From positions 1-28,896 of the forward strand of contig DAAQ01000026.1 in NCBI GenBank assembly GCA_001701225.1: a stretch of 28,896 nt of DNA, in the 5' to 3' direction. Positions 24,329-28,896 of this stretch are shown piece after piece. The translations under genes and the position numbers were made by a program. The notes beneath the pieces are model-generated. The model was not told where the DNA came from. It was given only the letters and a program-made list of their open reading frames with translations, and did not search any database. The DNA comes from Bacteroidales bacterium H5. Lineage in GTDB: Bacteria > Bacteroidota > Bacteroidia > Bacteroidales > Muribaculaceae. Numbering within the stretch: the first letter of the stretch is position 1; every line of letters starts with the position of its first letter.

Positions 24329-24721
24329 ATGAGACATAAAGTCAAGGTCACGGTGCTTGACACCAAGCTATATCCCGAGTATCAGCAACAATATTGCGCC
24401 GATCCATGTCCGGGGAGATGCCCGGTCTATAACAGGGGAGATGAATTTGTTTTCTACCGCGATGATGCACGTGACGATTACTGGCATTGCGGACTTGACA
24501 CGCTGGTGAAAACTGACGGCAACCCGGATGAGATTGCCGGAGGCCCGAAGAAACCGTTCTGTTCGGAGGCTTGGGATGCCATATCGCGATACATCTACGC
24601 CGGGCTGCAGGGCGGCTCTATAATGAAGGGGTGGATGAAGGAGGAAAACACCATGATAACCTGCTGCAATGACGGCACGCGTCCTGTCATTTTCAAGATA
24701 GAGAGGATTGATTATGAATGA
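24329..24721 (+). CDS. TIGR04076 family protein
   Basis: This 130-residue cytosolic protein starts with the family-like MRHKVKVTVL. It has seven cysteines (23, 27, 31, 54, 78, 112, 113), including CADPCPGRC and a terminal CC, which suggests metal binding. It matches my memory of the TIGR04076 family. The function is unknown. The ATG at 24329 is preceded by A-rich CATAAAG, the same context as the Spy-like gene. The upstream open frame is inside the divergent lipoprotein promoter and is rejected. The gene overlaps the GNAT start by 8 bases. Confidence 0.8.
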   Translation: MRHKVKVTVLDTKLYPEYQQQYCADPCPGRCPVYNRGDEFVFYRDDARDDYWHCGLDTLVKTDGNPDEIAGGPKKPFCSEAWDAISRYIYAGLQGGSIMKGWMKEENTMITCCNDGTRPVIFKIERIDYE

Positions 24722-25232
24722 GGGTATGCTGATTGTGCGCGAGGAGCGCGAGGCAGACTTTGACGCAATCCGTCAGGTGGTCATGGAGGCTTTTGCCTCG
24801 GCTGAACATAGCGACGGTGACGAGCATGCACTTGTGGAACGTCTGCGACAGACTGATGATTACATTCCGGCGCTTTCTCTTGTGGCAGAGTGGGGTGATG
24901 AGGTTGTGGGTCATATCATGTTTTCGAGAATAAGTATCGGCAATACCGAGGCCATAGCGTTGGCACCATTGGCTGTACTGCCCTCATTCCAGGGCCATGG
25001 CATAGGGAAAGAGCTGATAATGGCCGCACATCAGCGGGCGCAGGAGCTTGGATATTGCTGCTCGGTGGTGCTGGGTTCTCCGGGATATTATTCAAGGTAC
25101 GGTTATGTCCCTGCTTCCACATACGGTATAACCTCTCCGTTTGATGTGCCGTCCGGATTCTATATGGTCTGTCCGTTCCATCTCCCTGTGCCCGTAGGGA
25201 TGGTCACATATTCAGACGCTTTCGGATTATAG
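24714..25232 (+). CDS. GNAT family N-acetyltransferase
   Basis: This 172-residue acetyltransferase shows the acetyl-CoA motif A as LAVLPSFQGHGIGKELI and the family's terminal YSRYGYVPAS segment. It is of the YhbS-like kind with an N-terminal REEREADFDAIRQVV helix. The substrate cannot be told. The ATG at 24714 overlaps the TIGR04076 stop by 8 bases, so the two genes form an operon. An in-frame ATG at 24726 is also possible. The stop overlaps the AraC-regulator gene's end by 6 bases (convergent). Confidence 0.88.
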   Translation: MNEGMLIVREEREADFDAIRQVVMEAFASAEHSDGDEHALVERLRQTDDYIPALSLVAEWGDEVVGHIMFSRISIGNTEAIALAPLAVLPSFQGHGIGKELIMAAHQRAQELGYCCSVVLGSPGYYSRYGYVPASTYGITSPFDVPSGFYMVCPFHLPVPVGMVTYSDAFGL

Positions 25233-26090
25233 CGTCTGTTTTGCCGATGCCCTGAATCTGGAGGGTGAGAGGCCATATCGCTTCTTGAATACGCGGTTGA
25301 AATGTGGCAGGTCATTGAATCCTGTTGCAAAACATATCTCTGATACCTGTTTCCTTGAGTCGCGCAGCAGTCCGCAAGCGGTCTCGAGACGATAGAGGGT
25401 GAGGAACTGTGAGAAAGTCATGCCTTTGTTGCGTTTGAAAAATGAGCAGAATGCCGAACGGTTCATGCCCATGTGCGATGCAATCTCGTCGAGGGTGATG
25501 CGGTGTGAATAGTTTGCCATGACGTATGTGGCGACCTCACGGATACGACGTATGTCGCGCTCTATCCTGACGGGTCTGCCTATGAGTGTATGGTCTGATG
25601 TCGTGAATACAAAAGGGAGTAACCGTATCATCTCGCAGAGCTGTCCCATGTCGTCAAGACGTGACATCGCCGTGAGGGCGCGTCTTATGACTGCCGCACT
25701 TGCCGGACCATATCTTATGGCATCGTCAGGAAGATTTTCCCTGTATATGCGCCGTTTTATCTCAGGGAATGTGTTGATGCACTTGTCAATGAACTCAGGG
25801 CTGAACGCCACCATCAGATACGTGATCTCTCCCTCTGAGTCTGCCGAGTCGGGGGTGTATTCCCAATAATGAGGCATCCCCGGAGGAATCAGCACGACAT
25901 CACCCTCGGCAAACGGCATGAAGGTGTCGCCTGTCATGCGTGTGCCGTTGCCGCATGTGACATAATACAGCTCCCAAGCATCGTGGCGGTGCATCCCGGC
26001 CTCAATCTGCGGCATGACGTGTTGCGAGATGAAGAAAAAGGAGTGGTCCTGGACTTCCGGCAATGTATATGGTATTACAGCATCTTTCAT
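25227..26090 (-). CDS. AraC family transcriptional regulator
   Basis: This 287-residue regulator has an N-terminal cupin-like sensor with the H-x-H-x-W-E pattern (MHRHDAWELYYV) and PPGMPHYWEY. The C-terminal double helix-turn-helix (about 185-280) has ITLDEIASHMGMNRSAFCSFF, then VSEICFATGFNDLPHFNRVFKKRYG. The ATG at 26090 is chosen over a TTG at 26099. A -7 match (TAAATTTG at 26097-26104 on the minus strand) would give a leaderless message, but it lacks a -33 box at 20 bp. It is divergent from the nitroreductase and shares the repeats at 26104-26145, so mutual and auto-regulation is inferred. The sensed ligand is unknown. Confidence 0.93.
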   Translation of the reverse strand: MKDAVIPYTLPEVQDHSFFFISQHVMPQIEAGMHRHDAWELYYVTCGNGTRMTGDTFMPFAEGDVVLIPPGMPHYWEYTPDSADSEGEITYLMVAFSPEFIDKCINTFPEIKRRIYRENLPDDAIRYGPASAAVIRRALTAMSRLDDMGQLCEMIRLLPFVFTTSDHTLIGRPVRIERDIRRIREVATYVMANYSHRITLDEIASHMGMNRSAFCSFFKRNKGMTFSQFLTLYRLETACGLLRDSRKQVSEICFATGFNDLPHFNRVFKKRYGLSPSRFRASAKQTL

Positions 26091-26103
26091 GGTCTGCAAA
26101 TTT

Positions 26104-26145
26104 AAGACAAATATTTGAGATTATAAGACAAATATCAGACAAATA
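26104..26145. promoter_or_regulatory. three direct repeats, probable AraC-type operator
   Basis: AAGACAAATAT occurs at 26104-26114 and 26125-26135, and the related AGACAAATA at 26137-26145 (its first base would be 26136). The starts are 21 and 11 bp apart, two and one helical turns, so all lie on one face of the DNA. The region sits between the AraC gene and the nitroreductase. The last copies cover the place where a -33 box would be for the nitroreductase promoter. Confidence 0.6.
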
Positions 26146-26152
26146 AAGGGCG

Positions 26153-26160
26153 TAATTTTG
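26153..26160 (+). promoter_or_regulatory. -7 element of the nitroreductase gene
   Basis: TAATTTTG is a perfect TAnnTTTG match with no TTTG 19-21 bp upstream. The missing -33 box and the overlapping repeats fit an activator-dependent promoter. The start site would be near 26166 and the leader about 20 nt. Confidence 0.55.
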
Positions 26161-26185
26161 CTGCGAAATCCAAACATACGAAAAA

Positions 26186-26812
26186 ATGGAACTATACGAG
26201 ACTTTAGATAGGCGACGTACCTATCGCGACTATTCGGCCCGGCATGTGAGCGATGAGAAACTGCACAGGATAATCTCAGCTTCGTTCAAGGCTCCTACCA
26301 ACGACCATCTCAGGCAGATTGAGTTTGTGGTCGTGCGCGGACAGGAAAACATAGCGCGGGTGATAGCTCCTCTGGCAAAGAATATGGCGCATTTCAGCCG
26401 TCTGGTGGCAGAGGTTGACGAGTCAGGAGACGCCGACAAGATGGCTATGTTTTCTGACGCTCTTCCGAAACAGCAGAGGATGCTGATGCAGAGCGGGCTT
26501 CTGGTGATTCCGTTTTTCAGGCAGCTCACGACACCTCTGCTTCAACCTGCCGAACAGAGCTCTCTCAATTATTTTGCCTCTGTCTGGTGTGCGATAGAGA
26601 ATATGCTCCTTGCCGCGACCGCCGAAGGGCTCGGATGCGTGTTCCATATTCCGGTAGGGGATGAGGCGGATGCCATCAAGACAATTGTCAACGCTCCGCA
26701 GGGATATGAGATGGCGTGTCTGCTTACCGTCGGTTATCCGTCGGAAGGAGCCTTCTTGCCGCGTCAGAAAGAAATCGACATTGATGCCCGCATCCACCAC
26801 GACAGGTTCTGA
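26186..26812 (+). CDS. nitroreductase family protein
   Basis: This 208-residue FMN enzyme has the family start LDRRRTYRDYSARHVSDEKLHRII (FMN-contact arginines in the RRRTYRDY stretch). It also has the later EGLGCVFHIPVGDEADAIK segment that fits the flavin-binding C-terminal motif. Such enzymes reduce nitro groups, quinones or related acceptors with NAD(P)H. The natural substrate here is unknown. It is divergent from the AraC regulator, with the phased repeats between them, and is probably its target. Confidence 0.9.
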   Translation: MELYETLDRRRTYRDYSARHVSDEKLHRIISASFKAPTNDHLRQIEFVVVRGQENIARVIAPLAKNMAHFSRLVAEVDESGDADKMAMFSDALPKQQRMLMQSGLLVIPFFRQLTTPLLQPAEQSSLNYFASVWCAIENMLLAATAEGLGCVFHIPVGDEADAIKTIVNAPQGYEMACLLTVGYPSEGAFLPRQKEIDIDARIHHDRF

Positions 26813-26822
26813 GCTATCCTGA

Positions 26823-26853
26823 ATATCGCAGTTCATCCGGGATAACTGCATAT
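26823..26853 (+). terminator. hairpin after the nitroreductase gene, no T-run
   Basis: ATAT/GCAGTT (26823-26833, one bulged C) pairs with AACTGC/ATAT (26844-26853), with an inner ATCC/GGAT extension. It lies 10 bases past the stop. No T-run follows, so it is a weak terminator or an mRNA-end hairpin. Confidence 0.45.
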
Positions 26854-26961
26854 CTGAAAGTATGTTAAATCGTAGGGATTCGTATTAAACTTTTGTCTAT
26901 CTTGAAGGTCTTAATAACAAACGCCAAGAAAACAGAAAAAACAAACACTTAAGACATAAAG

Positions 26962-27486
26962 ATGAAAAAGACTATTATCGGAATTTCCCTCCTCGTCTCG
27001 GGCCTCTTTGCAGGTCAGGCCGTAGCCCAGAACCCTGTAGCCGTCGGCACTACCTGCAAGCAGAAGACCGAGCAGTGCCTCCAGGCCGACTGCCAGCTTC
27101 CCGCCGGACAGTGTGCCGTCCCTCAGGCCGGCTGTCCCTTCGACGGCCTCAATCTCACTGCCGAGCAGCAGGCCAAGCTGAAGGAGATTACACCCTGCGG
27201 CAACAAGGATAGCAAGAAGGCTGATAAGGAGGCACGCGAGCAGGCCCGCAAGGAGCGCCGTGAGGCCGCGCAGAACTCGCGCCGCGAGTTTCTCAACAAG
27301 GTGAAGTCCATACTTACCCCCGAGCAGTACACCCAGTTTCTCGAGAACAGCTATCTCAACCGCGAGCCCCGTCACAACGGCCGTCCCGTAGACCGCAAGG
27401 GTCACCACGGCTCGATGAAGGCCAAGAGGATAGATGGCCAGCGCGTACAGCGCGCCAACATACAGCAGGCACAGCAGGCGAAATGA
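26962..27486 (+). CDS. Spy/CpxP-like secreted protein with six cysteines
   Basis: This 174-residue protein has a classic signal peptide (1-23, AVAQ). Two LTxxQ motifs (LTAEQ at 65-69, LTPEQ at 118-122) flank a basic, Lys/Arg/Glu-rich helix, the pattern of Spy and CpxP periplasmic chaperone-like proteins. Unlike those, the mature N terminus has six cysteines (32, 39, 44, 51, 58, 79), and the C terminus is rich in Arg/Gln (QRANIQQAQQAK). The cysteines could form disulfides or bind metal. The function is inferred only from the motif pair. It has its own terminator at 27521. Confidence 0.75.
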   Translation: MKKTIIGISLLVSGLFAGQAVAQNPVAVGTTCKQKTEQCLQADCQLPAGQCAVPQAGCPFDGLNLTAEQQAKLKEITPCGNKDSKKADKEAREQARKERREAAQNSRREFLNKVKSILTPEQYTQFLENSYLNREPRHNGRPVDRKGHHGSMKAKRIDGQRVQRANIQQAQQAK

Positions 27487-27520
27487 TGCCTCTGACTGAC
27501 GATATTTAAGCCATAAGACA

Positions 27521-27566
27521 ACTCCCCGTCCAAATCCTTCAGGGATATGGACGGGGAGTCTGTTTT
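27521..27566 (+). terminator. intrinsic terminator of the Spy-like gene
   Basis: A 12-bp perfect stem, ACTCCCCGTCCA (27521-27532) with TGGACGGGGAGT (27548-27559), has an inner ATCC/GGAT pair in the loop and is followed by TGTTTTA. The convergent MFS gene ends 12 bp away, so the hairpin may also slow minus-strand transcripts, although no T-run lies on that side. Confidence 0.85.
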
Positions 27567-27577
27567 ATGTCCGGGGA

Positions 27578-28786
27578 TTATTTGCCCCCTTTGCCGAGGT
27601 CGGGGGCAAGGCGCTTGGAATGACGGGAGCAGAGCAGGGTGAGGAGGGTGAGGATGACGAATGCTATGGCGCACGAGTGCATGACGTCGCCGAGGCCGAC
27701 AAGTGGTGCGACTATGGCGCCGACTACATATCCCGCCAGACCGAGCAGGGCCGACGCCTCGCCCGCACGGCTGCTCCCCTCGCTCATGGCGAGGGTGTTT
27801 GTTGTGGTGAAGATCAGTCCGAGCCCGAAGAGCATCACCCACATGCATATCTCGAAAATCCACAGGCTATGTATAGTCCACAGGGCATACGCCTGTGCTG
27901 CGGTGCCTACGGCAAGGATGATGGCTCCTGTGCGGGCTGCACGCTTGAGGGGGTGGAACCTCATGGCCAGCATGGCGCCTGCCGCCACAAAGATGGAATT
28001 GAAGCCGATGACAAGACCATATCTGGTCTGGCTGAGGCCATAATGATCCTGAAGGATAAAGGGGGCCGCCGAGAGATAGGCGAACAGGATGCCAAGGGCA
28101 AATCCTTTATAACAGATGTGGATGATGAACGGCCTGTCGCGCAACAGCGCGCCGTAGCCGCGCAGTGATTTCCACCACGGGCCCGTGGTGCGCCGCGACG
28201 GGGGCAATGACTCCTTGACCAGCGGGGAGATGGCGAGTATGACGAGGGCGAACGCGGCGAGCACGAGGAAAACACCTTTCCATCCCCAGGCGTCGGCGGT
28301 GACACCTCCGATGACCGGGGCCGAGGCGGGTGCGACTCCGTTGATGGCTCCCGTTATGGCCATGAGCCTGGCCAGCGCCCGTCCGCTATACAGGTCGGCG
28401 GGAATGGTACGGGCGAGGAAATAGCCTCCCGAGGCTCCGAGTCCCTGGAAGAGGCGGCTGATGTTGAAGACGTGTATGTTTGGCGAGAAAATGCTTGCAA
28501 TGGCGGCCACGATGAACAGTATTACCGAGCCTATGAGCACCGGCTTGCGTCCGTAGCGGTCAGATATGGGGCCGAGCAGTATCTGTCCCAGCCCGAGTCC
28601 GACCATCCCCATGGTGAGTCCGAGCTGTGCCACCGAGACCTGACATCCGAAAAACCTGCACATGGCGGGTAGCGCCGGAGTGTACATATCGTTGACGAAC
28701 GACCCGAGGGCGCTGACGGTGACGAGAAAGAAGACAAGGAAAGGGTAATTGACCTTTGGGGCGGAGGGGGGTGTCTGTGACATCAT
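27578..28786 (-). CDS. Bcr/CflA-type MFS drug exporter
   Basis: This 402-residue inner-membrane transporter has about twelve hydrophobic segments. The MFS motif A GPISDRYGRKPVL is in the loop after the second membrane segment. The N terminus YPFLVFFLVTVSALGSFVNDMYTPALPAM matches the Bcr/CflA drug-resistance subfamily, including the conserved D-x-Y-x-P-A-x-P. RLFQGLGASGGYFLAR is the typical motif C region. Drug/H+ antiport is the family role. The actual substrate is unknown. M1 or M2 may be the start. No convincing promoter was seen in the 80 bases upstream. Confidence 0.92.
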   Translation of the reverse strand: MMSQTPPSAPKVNYPFLVFFLVTVSALGSFVNDMYTPALPAMCRFFGCQVSVAQLGLTMGMVGLGLGQILLGPISDRYGRKPVLIGSVILFIVAAIASIFSPNIHVFNISRLFQGLGASGGYFLARTIPADLYSGRALARLMAITGAINGVAPASAPVIGGVTADAWGWKGVFLVLAAFALVILAISPLVKESLPPSRRTTGPWWKSLRGYGALLRDRPFIIHICYKGFALGILFAYLSAAPFILQDHYGLSQTRYGLVIGFNSIFVAAGAMLAMRFHPLKRAARTGAIILAVGTAAQAYALWTIHSLWIFEICMWVMLFGLGLIFTTTNTLAMSEGSSRAGEASALLGLAGYVVGAIVAPLVGLGDVMHSCAIAFVILTLLTLLCSRHSKRLAPDLGKGGK

Positions 28787-28865
28787 AATGCGGGCTTTGA
28801 TGAACTTATATCAAGTTTAGAACACCCTTCGGTCAAGGATTGTTTGCGACACCGGGATATGAAAT

Positions 28866-28895
28866 CGGCCCCCGCACCAACCGGTGCGGGGGCCG
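28866..28895. terminator. strong GC hairpin at the right edge
   Basis: A 13-bp perfect stem, CGGCCCCCGCACC (28866-28878) with GGTGCGGGGGCCG (28883-28895), has an AACC loop. On the minus strand it is followed by only ATTT. On the plus strand the downstream sequence is outside the window. It most likely ends a minus-strand gene lying to the right. Confidence 0.6.
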
Positions 28896-28896
28896 T

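Noticed and set aside
1..28896. tRNA, rRNA, transposase, integrase, att sites, riboswitch
   Set aside because: None was seen in the short gaps between genes. A dedicated RNA search (tRNAscan-SE, Rfam) would be needed to exclude small RNAs.

Overview
The window looks like chromosome of a gut Bacteroidales bacterium, most likely of the Muribaculaceae type (genus-level inference only). The reasons are: Bacteroidota-style promoters (TTTG, 20 bp, TAnnTTTG), a type IX secretion tail, BACON and DUF4296 and DUF4369-type lipoproteins, LytTR two-component genes, the ileS-dksA/traR-lspA-DUF4296 gene order, and a moderately high G+C with an AT-rich patch at about 1.15-4.9 kb. No tRNA, rRNA, CRISPR array, transposase or phage gene was seen. 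No gap between genes exceeds 300 bases.

Layout, left to right. 1-1.1 kb: two translationally coupled small secreted proteins, one with a type IX sorting tail, behind a clear promoter. 1.15-4.9 kb: an AT-rich unit on the minus strand with two outer-membrane barrel-like proteins followed by a LytTR response regulator and its histidine kinase. 5.0-5.7 kb: a HepT/MntA toxin-antitoxin pair whose promoter predicts an almost leaderless message. 5.7-15.3 kb: a long minus-strand run ileS, dksA/traR-like, lspA, DUF4296 lipoprotein, a 93-residue unknown, and a 1281-residue GH78 rhamnosidase fused to a C-terminal BNR (sialidase-like) propeller. 15.4-17.0 kb: a plus-strand BACON-GH5 lipoprotein with a strong terminator. 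17.06-18.5 kb: an AAA ATPase/DUF4143 gene preceded by three exact-period 33-bp repeats. 18.5-24.2 kb: minus-strand tamB and a lipoprotein with a thioredoxin fold that has lost both active-site cysteines. 24.3-26.8 kb: TIGR04076 protein and a GNAT acetyltransferase, then an AraC regulator divergent from a nitroreductase with three helically phased direct repeats between them. 26.9-28.8 kb: a Spy/CpxP-like six-cysteine secreted protein and a Bcr/CflA-type MFS exporter, and a GC-rich hairpin at the right edge.

How the genes may work together: lspA processes the many lipoproteins seen here (DUF4296, GH5 and the thioredoxin-like protein). TamB and the barrel proteins belong to envelope biogenesis and surface remodelling. 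GH78-BNR and GH5 point to plant or host glycan use, but neither sits in a SusC/SusD locus. The most unusual items are the 33-bp repeat block in front of the ATPase, the GH78-BNR fusion at the end of a housekeeping operon, the phased AraC-type operator, and the regulator-plus-barrel island. All functions are read from motifs without database searches.
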